A stretch of 64,000 bases of DNA from Theileria orientalis strain Shintoku (GCF_000740895.1 NC_025262.1:798001-862000), one strand, 5' to 3'; shown: positions 29,724-43,824, counted from the first letter of the stretch. The notes: a model not told the origin generated them from the sequence alone. Numbers and translations: made by a program.

Positions 29724-30841
29724 CTACGACTTGAACAGTGAATTGATTAATAAATTGGTGAAGTCTGGCGACGTGAAGCTCTTATTGGTGGTACGTTCCT
29801 AAATAAATTTGATTAATAAGCACCAATATTTTTAATATCAGCAATGTTAGTAAAAGTAATTATGCTATTAAAAACATCAATAATTATACTAGCTAATTTA
29901 CCACGAAGTTTTCGAGCTTCTCTATCAGTGTGTACTTAACCTTCCTTCCCTTCGACGTTTTATTCAGAGATAGCCTCTGCTTATCTAAATTTGTGTCAAC
30001 TCTGTTCTTACTTATGCTATCCTAATCTAACTCTATGTCTTACCTTGCTGGTTATTCTTTATTAGGGACTCTTCACTCTTCAGGTCCACATCCGATGTGC
30101 TGTCGTTTTGTATCAAGTAGTTCAACAACTTGACGTAAAACACCTATTTATTTATTATTTTACCAACACACCAAGACTGAATTAACCTATCCACTAACCT
30201 GGTCGTTATATATTTCTTCTATGTGCAGTTTTTTAGATTGATCTGCTCCGAAGTGTCTTGTCAAAAAATCGTAGCCAACTATCTACAACCTGGTTAAGAA
30301 AGGGTTAAAATACGTTGTTCGGCAGGTTCAGTATGTGCGATTTCTTTATAAATTTATCAGGGTTCTCGTGAAAGAACTTTATCTGCGTCGAAATGTTATT
30401 GTTTATGACTTTGAACGATCTGTTAACGTTGAAGTTGGTTATATCATTCAAGTAATCCAGCCTATCGAGTAAGGCCGGCCTTCTTTTGGGCAAGTAGTCG
30501 AAATTTTGGAATAAATCCTGGTTGAGAGAAATGGATCCTGAAAGTGAGTTAATTGTTGCAAAACACTGAGAAGGTGTGGCAGTGTAGCTTTTAGTACCTG
30601 TTCTCGATAGTTTTAAAAAAAATAATTTACTGAGCTGTAAAAAATTGTCTCTAATTTGATTTAGAGTGTTACTGTGTTCGCTGGGTAAATTTTGGGTTGC
30701 CAAATTGTGTAAATAAGGATGAGGCCATAGCTGTATGCAGGAATTAAGTTTCTGTAAACAAACACGAATCTTCAACAAATTATTGTAATCACTTAATTGT
30801 TTTTTCACAATTCCATTTTGTTTATTCACCTTATTTTTCAT
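29724..30841 (-). CDS. BFR2: AATF/Bfr2-like ribosome biogenesis factor
   Basis: A small-subunit processome factor in the nucleolus (AATF or Che-1 in animals, Bfr2 in yeast). Several exons from ATG 30841. The first (to about 30305) has IRVCLQKLNSCIQLWPHPYL, matching the family's RIRLQKxLxxANxLP, then RRPALLDRL. A later exon (about 30285-30195) ends in IEEIYND and joins VFYVKLLNYLIQ, matching the DDxDFYxxLLxELI block. A further exon carries TSKGRKVKYTLIEKLENF, equal to ASKGRKLRYHVxxKLxxFM, and the last ends NLLINSLFKS at 29724. The acidic N-terminal half of AATF is missing or reduced. A 60-nt in-frame stretch in the first exon (about 30538-30597) has GT..AG ends and is probably an intron. Confidence 0.78.
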
Positions 30842-31074
30842 TTTATATTTAGTGGTTTGTCTATTGATGTGGCAGTAGATCTTAGAGGGCTGATTACTTT
30901 AAATTTTAATACACATTGCATATTTTTGTATTTATATTGATATACTACGGTTAAATTTGTCTTTTAGTTTAAGTTTTATAATATAATTTAGCTATCAGTC
31001 TCCGAATTTATCAATGTGCTTAATTCGTTTAATTCACCGCAAAAATGATTGAGTAACCCTTTTGTTTGTGAAAC

Positions 31075-34000
31075 ATGGTTAGAGAGAGATTGAACGCCAT
31101 TGATGTTGCAATTTCCGTTGCAAATTTGAAGAAAACACTCGACAACATTACCCTTGTGAACATATACGATATCACGAACAGACTGTTCATACTTAAGTTC
31201 TCCAGAAATGAAAATAAAATATATGTTCTTATCGAAATAGGCTGTAGAATCCACACAACGCAGTTTCTGAGATCGGTGGACCACCTTCCCTCAAATTTTA
31301 ACGCAAAGGTAATGTTTAGTAAAATTCACGAATGTGTAGCTGCGCAAGCACCTGAGAAACCGGAGGCTTAGAGATGTGAAGCAGATGTCACAAGACAGGA
31401 TCATCGACTTCACCTTTAGCTCGGAGGAGCACGCAATGCACCTGATCGTGCAGCTGTTCCTGCCAGGGAACATATACCTCACGGACCACGAGTACAAGGT
31501 ATTGGCAGTGCTGAAGCCGAAGAACACAGGAGATAACTTCTTTAAAGTGGGAACGAACGTAAGTTGTAGAATAACATGAGATTGGTGTAGTATGTGTGCG
31601 ACATGGAGTATAATTCGTGGTTCGAGCCAGTAAAAAGGACACTGGTGGAGGAGTTGGTGATGGGAAATAAGTTGACGGACCTGGTGAAGACAATTTTCCC
31701 ATCGATCCACAACGGGTTCATACTCTCGGTGTTGAAAATGAATGGGAACGCAGAAGAAGATGTGAAGAAGTTGGATAGAGTGTACGCAATGGATGAGCTG
31801 GATGTGGTTTACGAGTACGTTGAGGCAGTGAGGCAGTGTTTGGTGGGCCTGTTGACGAGGAAGGACATAGTTCCAGGATACATATACAGGAACGCAAAGG
31901 GAGTCATGGACGATTTTGGACCGTTTGAACTGCAGAACGCAGAGTACCACGAGGATTATAACTACGCACTGGACGCATTCTTCACGAAGAATGAGCTGGT
32001 GAAGCAGGAGAAGAAAACGGAGAGTAAAAAGCCAACAAAGCTGACGAAAATTAAGGCAGATCAAGATAAACGTGAGTCGAAGTTGATGGAGGAAATCATG
32101 GGATACGATAAGCAAATAAGAGTTCTGGAAGAAAACATAGATATCGTGGACAACTGCCTTAACCTGACGAAGGCGCTGATAGCATCAGGAGCGTCCTGGA
32201 ACGACATATACGAACAGCTGCAAATACAGAGGAAGCAGAACCACCCGTTGGTGTGTTACATTAAGGAGATAAATATACCGAACCAGACGCTGGTGTTTGT
32301 GAGTAACCCAGAGGGGAATGAGAGAGACGATGAACCGGAGAGGAAGGAATTGGTTGAGGAGCAGGTGGTAGTGTTGGATTATAGGCTCACGGGGTACCAG
32401 AACCTTAAGAAGTTCTACATCAACAGGAAGAAGGCGGAAAATAAGCTGGAGAGAACGAAGATAGGAAAGGAGTATGCACTGAAAAAGGTGGCAAAGTCGC
32501 TGAGTAAGCAGCCAGAAGTTAAGAAGGGCGACAGAAGAACGAGAGAAGTTAAAATAAGTAGCCTGAGAAAGAGGTTCTGGTTTGAAAAGTTCTACTGGTT
32601 TATAACGAGTCAAGGATACCTGGTGCTGGCCGGAAGAGACTCGCTGCAGAACGAACTCCTGGTCAAAAAGTACCTGACGAAGGGAGACCTGTACTTCCAC
32701 GCGGACATACACGGAGCGTCGTCAGTTATCCTGAAAACGAACTCGCAGGAGCTGATAAAGTCAAGTGAAAGCGCAGAGGTAAGCGAAGTGGAAAAGGCAG
32801 GAGGAAGAGGGAACGAAGAAGAGTTCATAGCAAAGATAAGAGTGTCAATAGAGGAGGCGGCAAACTTTGCAGTGTGCCACAGTAACGCATGGAACGACAA
32901 GTTCTCAGTGCAGAGTTGGTGGGTGTACTGGCACCAGGTGTCGAAGACGCCACCGACAGGAGAGTACGTGCCGCAAGGATCCTTTGTGATCAGAGGAAAG
33001 AAAAACTACCTGCAGCCGCAGAAGCTGGAGATGGGAATAACGTACCTGTTCCAAGTGCATCCGTTCCAGACACTAGATAACCAAGAGGAGGCGGAGTTGG
33101 CAGCGAAGGAAGAAGCAGGGAATCATGGCGTGAATGATGAAAGGAATGAGCAGGAGGATGAGGAGGATGAGCAAGTTGGACAGGGAGGGGAAGAAGTGGG
33201 TGAATATTCCAGTACCGATGATGTGGAGGAAGATGAGGAAGATTATATGGAACAGGAAAATGAAGATTATGACGATGACGAAATAAATCAGAGAGAATAT
33301 GACGAGGAAGAAAATTATATGGAAGATAATTATGAAGGGGAAGAAGAGGATGAGGAGGATATGGATGGAGCTCTAGATCAAGAAGGGGAGTCTGTAGATA
33401 GCGTAGACGAAGAAGACGAGGAGGATACTTATGAAGTAGATGAAGATATTAGTACGGATAAGGAGGACGATGAAGATGAAGATTTGGCTGAAAATGATGA
33501 CATGGACAATGATTTAGAGGATGACGATGAGGATGAGGATGACGAATCGGACGACCATGATAACCTGGACGACTTAGAAGACAACTTGGACGACTTAGAA
33601 GACAACTTGGACGACTTAGAAGACAACTTGGACGACTTAGAAGATGGTAATCTGGATGACGACAATTTAGACGACAACCTAGACGACAACATAGACCACG
33701 AGGATAAATCGGTTAGAATGGGAAATGTAGTTACAATTGGGGAGTGTGAAGCTAACATTGTAAAGAGGACGAGAGGTAGGTTGGCAACAGCATACCCGCT
33801 GAAAGCACAGCTTAATAAGCTCAAAGATAGGCTGGAAATGCTTAATTTGACGAAGTCGTCAGGAGATGATGAGGAAGAGGAAGAGGAAGAGGAAGAAGAG
33901 TCATCAGACGAGGAAGCTGGTAGAACAGTGAAGATAATGGAGCCAGAAAGAGTCTCACACACAGAAGAAGCAATTAGGAAAATTCGACAGAGAAAAGCAA

Positions 34001-34809
34001 CATGCGTTAGTCCGAACCTGTCAGAACTGAGGAAGCTGATCAACTCAGAGAACAATAAAATGGACTCTGACGAAGAAGAGGAGGTGGGAGAAGAGGACGA
34101 AGAAGATGACGAGTATGAACGAGGGGGTCTGGACTCGCAGCCAAGTTCGCAGAGTTTCGCATCAGAAAGTAAGCACGGGAACGCACTGGGGAGCGGAAGC
34201 AGCGCAAGCATGGGTGGGCCGAAAGGGGCTGCGGTAAAGGTGGCCTTGAAGGCCGAGCACGAGTTGAACGTCAAGAAGAGCAGTAACAGGGCAATGAGGC
34301 TAATGAGTCAGAAGGCAAGCAAGGTGAAAAAGAAGTACGCACAAGACGACGAGGAAACGCAGGAACTGAGGAGAATGTTGACGGGATCGAAGAAGATGAA
34401 GCAGAGGACTGGGGCGGCAACGAAGACGAGCTTCCAGGTGGGCCCAGTGACCACGGACAGGGCGAAGGAGAGCAGGCTCAAGGGCAGGGACAAGGAGATA
34501 CCGACGATCAGCGACAGGGAGCTGGAGACATACATGAAGCAGCTGTCGTGCCTGAGCAGAGAACTGAAGGAGGACGACGACGTGCTCAGCGTCATTCCGA
34601 TGTGCGCGCCCTACTCGGCAATCAAACACTACAGGCACGTGCTGAAACTGGTGCCGGGCAACGCCAAGAAGGGCACAATCGCAACGCAGTCGCTGCAGCA
34701 CTTCGTCAAAAACGACGCGCAGAACGCGCACTACCTGAAGCTGATAACGACGGACCAGCTGACGCTGACACTAATAGGAAACTGCAAGTTCACAAACGCA
34801 AAAATGTAA
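31075..34809 (+). CDS. RQC2: NEMF/Rqc2 ribosome quality-control factor
   Basis: Binds stalled 60S-peptidyl-tRNA complexes with Listerin and can add C-terminal residues to stalled chains. Three exons (31075-31308, 31340-31558, 31591-34809), 1,223 aa. NFACT-N is clear at the start: [41 protein letters not shown] and [12 protein letters not shown]. Coiled coils follow, then NFACT-R with [24 protein letters not shown]-like [40 protein letters not shown] and [10 protein letters not shown]. About 330 residues of Asp/Glu-rich low complexity are inserted (33090-34120). The C-terminal NFACT-C has [26 protein letters not shown]. The D-R pair of Rqc2 needed for tailing could not be aligned with certainty. 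Confidence 0.94.
33562..33645 (+). repeat. 21-bp tandem repeat encoding NLDDLED, four copies
   Basis: Four nearly identical units AACTTGGACGACTTAGAAGA plus C inside the acidic insertion of NEMF. Diverged relatives of the unit continue downstream ([13 protein letters not shown]). Confidence 0.93.
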
Positions 34810-35225
34810 ATTTAAATAATATTAGTATTATAGATGAGTATATGGCATTGCGTGTCTGTGAAAGTGTGTTTTAAAAGAGTAGGTGGTATTTGAGTGGGTG
34901 GATAAATGTGCTGAGGAGTTAGGGAGTAAAAAGGAAAATTGAAGGTATATGTATTAAAATATACGATTAATGGTGAAAATGGAAGTTGCGATGGTGAAAT
35001 TTGAGTAATTTGAAAAGATATTCGGTGAAAATAAATATTTATTGTGTAATGGATGGTGGGACTGGAATCTATGTGTAGTTCCGCAAAATATAAGTTTTAA
35101 TGTAGTCCAACCGAATCATGAAAACACGAACAGCATGATTGAAAAAAACAATAAATATAATGTTTAAAAACACGCGGAGTTGGACTCGGAATACAAATAA
35201 TCCGAAGGTGGAGTGATAAGATAAA
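34810..35225. other. Tandem spacer, NEMF/DMXL
   Basis: About 415 AT-rich bases between two plus-strand genes. It should hold the NEMF 3' end and the DMXL promoter. I see no ORF or repeat array. Confidence 0.6.
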
Positions 35226-38200
35226 ATGAGACATATTTCATACATTCGTAAAATATTGAGGCCTGCATACGGGTCTAAAGAAGATAGCTGTACAATAGAT
35301 GTGTTGGATTTCGCAACTTTATCCGTAGGAAGAAAAAATTCCACTACACCCTGGTCTGCCACGGACAATTTGACAATAGTGGCCTCTATACTCAGAAGTA
35401 AGAGCAAAAGCAGCGACGATGAGGAGCCGATAAATACCACACTGCTGGTTTTCTGGCTGGAGAGGTACGACGCGGTGGTGAAGGACCTGCTTCTGAGCGA
35501 GACGGCGCAGCGGAAGAATCTCGGCTTCGTGAGCACGCAGAGCTCGGACAGGACCTCTAAAACGATACTGAAGGGGGAGTTGTGGTCGCTGTGCCACCAT
35601 AACTCAGTGATAAGCGCGAGCTGGAAGAAAAATCGCAACGCGCCGACGCCAGTGCACAAGCTGTTCCTGGTGACCTTGACGAAGAAGTACATGGCGTACA
35701 TATGGCGCTTCAACGAGATGAAGGACTCGTTCGAGATCTGCATCCAGATAGCGCTGCAAAACGTCAACTACGACCTGAACTTCCAGTGCCTGTGGATGAA
35801 CATAGAGAGCGAGGTGCTGGACTACAACTTCAGCAGCAGAGCATTCATAATCTTCTACAACACGACCACGGCGAGCCACTACAGCATCGTGACGAACGAG
35901 CAGGACAGCATGGCGAGGCCGGACCTGAATCTGAACGTGGAGGAGGACGTGCGACACAGTTACCTGTGCGACTACTTCAATAGCATGGACCTGAAGACGG
36001 ACGTGGAAGAATGCCTCTGGGAGACTGACCACGAGGACAAGGAGGACGAAGAAGAAGAAGAGTCGACAGGAGCCTCGCAGGACGAGAACATCGTGTTTGG
36101 AAGGTACGACGACTACGCACAGTACTTTGAAATCTACGGAATCGACGGCCTGTACAACTACCAGCTGGCAGTGACGAGCGAGTACATCCTGGGAAGCAAC
36201 GAGATAACAATGCCGATCAAAATCAAGTCGATCGAGTCAGTGGTGATGTGCAATCACACATTCGAGACGGGGCTGGTGACGCTGTACACGAGCGAGACGC
36301 TGAGGCCGAACAAGATAACGACGAAGTTCCCGATCAGCGTGAGCAAGTGGATCACGCTCAAGTCGACGAACCTGAGTAACTTCTACAGCGCAATGAGCAA
36401 CAAGGAGAGCAGTCTGACGGGCTCGGACGTGGGAAGCGACAACACGACGGCGAAGGAGGAGGAGAGCGGCTACAACGACGTCCTGGACGAGCTGATAGGG
36501 ATGCAGATATCGAAGGGACTCAACAAGATAATACCGCCGATAAACCTGAACGTGCTTAACGAGAACGACGTGACGATAAACCTGCTGCTCTCGCCGTACG
36601 ACCTGTTTCTGAAGGACGAACACATAAAGGAGTCGGTGGACAACATAGTGGGCCTGGTGATAAGGTACATGTTCCACCCGAGCACGCCGCTGTACCTGAA
36701 GGTCAACGAGCAGTTCGTGTACATCGAAAACTACTTCATCAGCAAAATCAAGAGCAGCAAAAAGGTAAAAAACGTGAAGGTGTTCAGCGACAAGGACGAG
36801 ACGCTGTACATAATTCACTCATTCAGCGGGAAGCTGAGCGCCCTGACGAGCAAGAAGCACGACCCGAACGACATAACCTACCACAAGATACACAACCTGC
36901 GCTTCGTGTCGACGTTCCAGGTGGTCGAGTACCACCACCAGCTGTACTTCATAGTGTTCAGCCCGCACGGGCTGGAGTCGCAGAGAGATTACGGGAACCC
37001 GGAGAGCGCAAGAGCCCAGGAGGACGGTCGTGGCACGGTTGGGGAGGACGGGTTGTACAACTGCGGTTTCTACAAATGGGAAAACTACAAGTTGAACATG
37101 AAGGGGCAGTGGCTGTTTAAATCGCCGAATGTGCAGCCGGGTAAGCATTTTAGTTGTTACGGCGAGTCAGTACAAATGTCAGGCACTTATAAAAATGTTG
37201 GTTCGCGTCACTCTCCTACACTTAAACCGATTGACAGGCTAAATGTTAGTAGCACAACTCGGGTCGAGACTGCAGCAACACAGTATTCAAGTAGTATAAA
37301 GCGCCCACCCTATGATCACAACGCACCAGAAACACCAGGGCAATCGAATTTTGATAAGTGTAGCCCTGATAAGGGGGAAGAAAGAGCAAGTCAGTTTAGT
37401 GACGATGACCCATACATGAAGTATGGCAACAGTGTTGCGTCAGACCGTAGAATTGGAAGGCAAACGTCGCCGCAAAACGGTGTGAGTCGCCAGTACAACA
37501 GGTCGGGAGAGGATCGGCGGTACATGGGCTCAAGTTGGAGTGATCACCAGGATGATCAAGTAGCGGACGCAGTGTTGCAGTTCAAAAAATGGTGCGACTC
37601 GAACTACTTCTGTTTGCTGTCTAAATTTAAGTTGATAACGGAGTTCGAAGAAGAGGAAAGATGCGACGAGAGTGAAGAGAGTGGCGCTGAAGATGTAATA
37701 TACCTGTACCTGATCAGAAGGCACAAAATCGTTAAGTGGATGGAGATAAAGGAGAGCTACTACTACGACTTTCTCACAAAAAATAAGTACTTTTTGGAAA
37801 ACCACGAAGATAGAAAGGAGTACGTGCTGGGAGACCTGAAGATACTGATCAAGGGAAGGAGGGTGAGCGAGGAGTTGTCGGAAAGCGAAAGGATGCTTCT
37901 GGCCGAGGAAAGTGAGGTGCTGGACGAGCTGCCGCTGTTCATGGGATGCCACTTCAAGAACAAGATGTACCCAGTGTACCACCCGGAGACCGTGCTTACG
38001 ATATACAAGCTGGGGCTGAACAACATCGCGTCGAAGCTGATCAACATGCTGGTCTTCGTGTACAGAAAGACGCTGAACCAGTTGAACAACGAAGTGTACT
38101 GCATCAACGCGGACCCGTACGACAGCAGCTCAGCAGATTCGAGAGAAAGAGTGGACGCTGAGGAAATGGGAGAGTACGGAGTGAGCAGCTGCAACTGTAT

Positions 38201-41200
38201 AATATTTAAGACGCTGAGCCTGAAGCTTTTCTGCAAGTTCAACAGGTTCTTCTTCGACTACGTAGTGAAGAGCCTGTACACGACGAGCACGCACACGTCG
38301 CACATAGGCTTCAGCCCAATCACTAACATATACGCGGAGGACAAGGAAGTGGACGAGGCGAAGAAGAAAAATATATTGTACGACTACGTGGTCGACGACG
38401 AGTTCAACGAGTACTTCAACGAGTACTCGAACTTTAAGCAGGACGATGAGCTGCTGGTGAAGGAGCTGATCGTGTACCTGCAGGTGATAAGACTGATAGG
38501 ACTGACGTGGTATGAGCAGTACCAACTGATAAACGTGCTCATCAAGTACACGGCGAAAGGAGAAAACCTGCTTATCTTTAACACGGACAGCGACATGGAC
38601 AGCTTCGTGGGAACGGTGGGCACGAGTGACGAGGAGGACGACGAAAACGAGGAGAGCTGCAACCTGTGCGTAAACTCGAAGGTGGTGCTGAAGATGGGAA
38701 TGGAGCAGACGTCGAATAAGCTGGGGGCGGACAACAACGTCCTGAGCGCACTTATGTTGTATATGGCGTCGACGTCAGGGGGGTCGTCGTACTATAACAC
38801 GAACAGGAGCGCGGCGGAGCTGGAAGCAGTGTTCCTGAACAAGTACAAGGAGTACCTGAGAACGAAGTACGACGAAAAGAGGCAGTTGTTGAGAAATAAC
38901 CCGCTGATGTCGAGTGGAGAAGAAGAGGACGAGGAGGACAACAGTCTTATATGGCTGCTCCTAATCAAAAACGACCACCACCTGTTCGTGGAGCTAAACG
39001 AGTACCACAAGAAGGAGCTGGAGCCGCTGGGAGGAAAGAACGAGGAGCACAAGGTGGACTACATGGAGTACCTGGACGAAGTGAAGGTGGGCTACTGGAT
39101 AAAGAACAAGGAGACGTATAAGCTGCTCTTCGAAGAGGTGGAAAAGTACTTCAGGCTCAAGGTGAAGAGCTACAAGAACATCGAGGACTTTGACCAGTTC
39201 GGCTTATACCTGATGCTGCAGGGCAAGGTGAAGATATACAGCATGCTGCTGAAGACGAAGGGCTTCGAAAAATTCGCAAACTTCCTGACCAACGACTTCA
39301 GCCTCGAGAGGTGGAAGGACGCGTCGGTGAAAAACGCGTTCGCACTGATATCGCAGAGAAGGTACCTGCTCTCCTCAGCAATGCTTATCCTGGCGAACAG
39401 AGTGCAGGACGCAATCGACGTGATTCACCAGTACCTGGGAAACATGTCGCTCTGCATACTCCTGGCAAAGCTGTACGAGTTTGACCTGGGATACGTTTTC
39501 AAAAAGGTGCAGAACATGAAGGCGCAGTACGTGTTGCTGCACACGCACGCGATGGAGCTGCCGAAGTCGGGAAGGTACGAGGAGGCGAGTCCGGGAGGAG
39601 GACCTGCGAGTGTGCTAGGCAGAGGAAGGGCGACCGAAGAGGAGGAGCTGAGCATGGAGGTGGAGCAGCTGTGCAACGAGGAGACGCGAGCGGGCGTGGG
39701 CTCGGAGCCAGACAGAGAGGCAAACCTGCTGGAACTGCTGGACGGCGACGTCGACGAGCTCATCATTAACGTGAGCATCGGGATCGTACTCAAGAGCCTG
39801 GACATGCACCAGGTGGAGCAGATGATAAGAAGAAGCTCGCAGTACTACCTGGACAAGACGCCGATCATCTCAGTGCTGCTGCACTCCCTGCTTAACAGCT
39901 ACACGAGCTGGGACAAGATACTGATCTACGCAGCAAACTTCCTGCACTTCCAGAAGTTCGACAACTTCGACGAACACGACTACCTCGACTACGCGACCCA
40001 GAGCTTCACGGAGAGCTACTGCAACAACTACTACTACGAGGACGACTACAAGTACCTGGACGGGAACGTGCTCGTCGAGTTCAACAACTTCGAGTTCAAG
40101 AGGCCGCACTCGAAGTGCCCGGTCCTGAGAACGCTCTCCTCAATCATACCCGCAAGGTACAGCTCGAAGCAGATCAAGTACTCGTACCACAGCAGCAGCA
40201 TGGTGAGCATGTCGAGCGGGCACACGAGCCAGTACGCCGGGCAGACGCTGGAGGACGCGGAGGCCGAGTACCTGAGCAAGGACACGGGGTACATGGCGAG
40301 CGACAGCGACCTGATCGTCAACGTTAACACGCTGAGCGTCGTCGAGAGCCTGCTCAAGATCAAGTCGAACCTGAACATGGAGCTGACGCTGACGTACTAC
40401 AAGATCAACTCGAACATTTCGGTCAGGAACTACGACCTGGACATCGAGAGCGTGTACACGAGGCTGGTCAACACGTTCATAGGCTTCCTCGACTCGGACC
40501 TGCAGGTGGAAAACCTGAACATCCCGTCGCTGCTGCTCAACCTGATCCACAAGCTCTCGCTGCTGACGATCTACAGCAGTAACCTGAACAACCCGGACGA
40601 AGTCACGCCGACGACCTTCGAGAACCGAGACGACCTGGAGGCGAAGGTGGAGTCCTCGAACAGGCTGGACGTGGGCCTCTACGACAGCGACCTGAAGCTG
40701 GTGAACGACGAAATCGTCTGCGTCTGCTTCGTGGTCGCGCTGAGCTGCATCTTCGTGCTCATGATGTACAAGGTGGACATCCTGCCGCAGGTCTACAACG
40801 GGCTCTACACGCAGCTGACGCTGCTGAACCAGATGAAGGGCAACGGCGAGTGGCTGGCGCAGTTTTTGGAGTCTGCGATAAAAACGGTAGAGCCATCGCT
40901 CTTCACGAACAACGTGTACAACATCGACAAGCTGAACATAGTGATCGAGAGGACGATGGAAGGCCCGAGGCACGGCGAGGGCAGTTACACGGGAAGCGGC
41001 GGCGGCGAGGAGCTCGACGAGTAAGTGATGAACGTTGATTGTCTTGCTATTTACTGAAATCGGTGCTGGTTGTTATTTAATTAGTCTGCTACTTAGATAC
41101 CTATTTAGTTAGGCGGTTAGTTCGTTGGTTATGCCGTTAGATAGATAGGTGGTATATTGTTAACTGTGTTTACTGTAACTTAGAACAAAAATATGCAGGT

Positions 41201-43824
41201 TCATCGGAGTAATAATGACGCTGTCGATCCTGGAGACGATCCTGGGCCTGATGAGGAACTACATATACAAGCAGACGAACTACTACCACTACTTCTGGCT
41301 CGACAGACTGAGCGTGAGCATATCGAAGTACCTCTTCAACTACAGAGATCAGATGATCAAGCTCTCGCTGCGCTCGGCGGACACGCTGTACGACCTTAAC
41401 TACGAGTACCTGAAGGCGGACAGCCCGCGAAGCAAGTTTCTGAAGGACGCGAAGTACAGCGACCACGAGGACATAGTAAACAACTATCTGCTGACCAGGT
41501 ACAACAACGCGTTCTATAAGCTGTGGTCGTACCTGAACTGCAGCCACAAGCTGTACTCAATATACTCGTGCAACCACAACCTAAACCCGTACGGGAGTAA
41601 GGTTAACGGGAACGGAGACCCGAACAGAGAGGAAAAGTACTACGACGACAAGGACGACTACAACGAGCTGTACAACATAGTGGAAAACTACCAGATCATC
41701 AACTGCGAAAACCTGCTCATACCGCTCATAGTGCCCATGAAGCTCTTCTTCTACAAGCTCTACTACTACTCGAACCACCAGCTGTACCTGAACAACGCGA
41801 CGTCGACGTACACGCAGCAGAAGGACGCGAAGAGCAAGGAGAAGAACAAGGAGGAGCTGGAAACGGACGTCCTGATGAAGAAGATAATCGACAACCTGAG
41901 GAAAATCAGGTTCATCTCGCTGCACAACGCGAAGGGGAGGACGATGAGCACGTTCTACACGATGCCGAACATAACGCTGAACGACCACGTGAGTCACCTG
42001 TCGCTGCAGCTGCTGGTGGACCCGATCAAGAGCGACCTGCACCTGCTGACGGAGCTCAACACGAGGCTCTCGCTGCACCAGCTGAACAGCAAGATGACGA
42101 GCAGCGTGGTGAACCTGCTGGTGGACTACAACAGCGGCGGGAGTCAGCAGCCGAGAGAGCCGCGAGGAGAAAACAACTGGCTCATACTGCTCAAGCTCCT
42201 CAAGTACCTCGACAGGTACTCGACGACGTTCATCGAGGAGCTCTTCCACATCAAGAGGAGCAACCTGAGGATATCGTACAGCCTGCAGAGGCTGTTCAGA
42301 AACAGGGAGACGTCGAGCAACTCGGGAGGGATAGCGCCGCACCCGGTCTGGCCAGTCTACGCAATAGTGCACGGGGCGACGGGGGAGAAGGCGACGCCCT
42401 CGTACACAGTGTCGCTCCAGCACTCGCGCGTGCTCTCAAACGAGTTCAAGTACACGAAAAACAACATCCTGCTCGACAACCTGATTAACATAGTTAACGT
42501 GACCTCGCTGCAGCTGACGACATTCCACTCAAACAACCTCTTCGGAGACCTGCTCTACATCGACTGGTCGGGCGACTCGCTGTGCCTGTACGACAAGTAC
42601 GGGTGGCTCCTGGTCTACTACATGAAGAACCTGCTCTACAAGAACGCGAACGCGGCCTCGGGGAAGGCGGGGAAGCAGGCCAGCGACATAATTCCCGCAG
42701 CCTCGATTCCGACGATAAGCTTTAAGACGCACTTCGCGGCGTACTACATGTCGTGGCTGGGAGAGTACTTTATCCTGACGATGGGATACGGAATACAGAA
42801 GGAATCAATAGAGCAGGACATCGTGCACATAAACATGAGTTTGAAGGAGGAGGAGGAAGTGCAGGAGCCGGAAGAGTATGCGGAGGCTGAAGGCCAGCTG
42901 AAGCTGGCGGGCTCGCAGTTCAGTAACGAGTTGAACGGGTACGCAGGCCACCTGGACAGTCAGCTCATCGGTCACCTGGACGGCCATCTGGATAACCAGC
43001 TAGACCTGCACCTGGATACCCACCTAGATACCCAGCTGGACCAAAAGCAGCCCATAATCAGAAACGGAAACAGAAACGGAAGCACCTCGTACGGGGCAGT
43101 GCACAGGTGCGTTGGAAGGGAGGCCCTGAGTCCGCAGGCGCTGGAGGCCTTCTGCGAGAACAGCGTACCCTGCATATGCGTGTGGAACCTGGTCGAGTAT
43201 AACAACAACAACATACCGAAAATAGAGGTCCTATTCTCGTTTGAAGGCGCCCTCGGAGCAAGTGGCGCAAGTGTCGGCCCAGGGGGCAGCGGCAGGGACG
43301 CGCCGAGAGAGGAGCCGCCGCGAGTGACGAGCGTGCTCAAGCTCCAGAATCGCAACATCAGGCACGGAAGCAAGGAGGTGGGCCTGGAGTACGACCTCCT
43401 GCTCTTCGACTCCGCGGGAGTGATGCGCGTCTTCAGCGTGAGCGACATGGACGTGGTCCTCTGCTGCTCTCTGGACGATGCCGCCATCGTGGCGAGCTTC
43501 CTCCTGGCCAACGGCAACTTCGCGGTGGTGACCGAGGACGGAAAGATCAAGGTCTTCAGGCTCGCGCGCCTGCGCGCTGTGCCCGCGCTGATATTCGAGA
43601 CCTCTTCGACGGTCGTGGAGCCCAAGGAGATCGTGAGCCAGAGCTCGCTGGTGACGACGATCGGGGAGTTCATATCGCAGCGGTTCACCCGGGAGAAGCC
43701 GCAGCCTGCCCAGCAGCCGATCAGGATAGTGAGCGTGCGTCTGTACAGCGCCCAGTTCATAACGATGGTCTACTCGGACGAGCAGGTGTCGACGACGCGG
43801 CTGCCCGACTTCGCAGTATACTAG
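35226..43824 (+). CDS. DMXL/Rav1-like giant WD40 protein (RAVE, V-ATPase assembly)
   Basis: Two exons, 35226-41020 and 41199-43824, give 2,806 aa. The first ORF ends at GTAAGT and the second opens after TATGCAG; joining them keeps frame, so these are one gene. DMXL and Rav1 proteins drive reversible assembly of the V-ATPase. The N-terminal part has beta-propeller-like blocks (ELWSLCHHNSVISASW, YMAYIWRF). The Rav1 core is near residues 1345-1430: LERWKDASVKNAFALISQRRYL, then SAMLILANRVQDAIDVI, CILLAKLYE. The C-terminal part carries more WD-like strands (LLYIDWSGDSLCLYDKYGWLLV; ICVWNLVEYN; YDLLLFDSAGVMRVFSV). Low-complexity inserts are at 37170-37540 and 42845-43060. The length resembles animal DMXL (about 3,000 aa) rather than yeast Rav1. 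GC rises toward the 3' end. Confidence 0.82.

Noticed and set aside
41215..43824. Separate 869-aa gene starting at ATG 41215
   Set aside because: The upstream ORF ends in GTAAGT and a TATGCAG acceptor lies just before this ORF. Joining keeps frame and gives the expected C-terminal WD part of DMXL.
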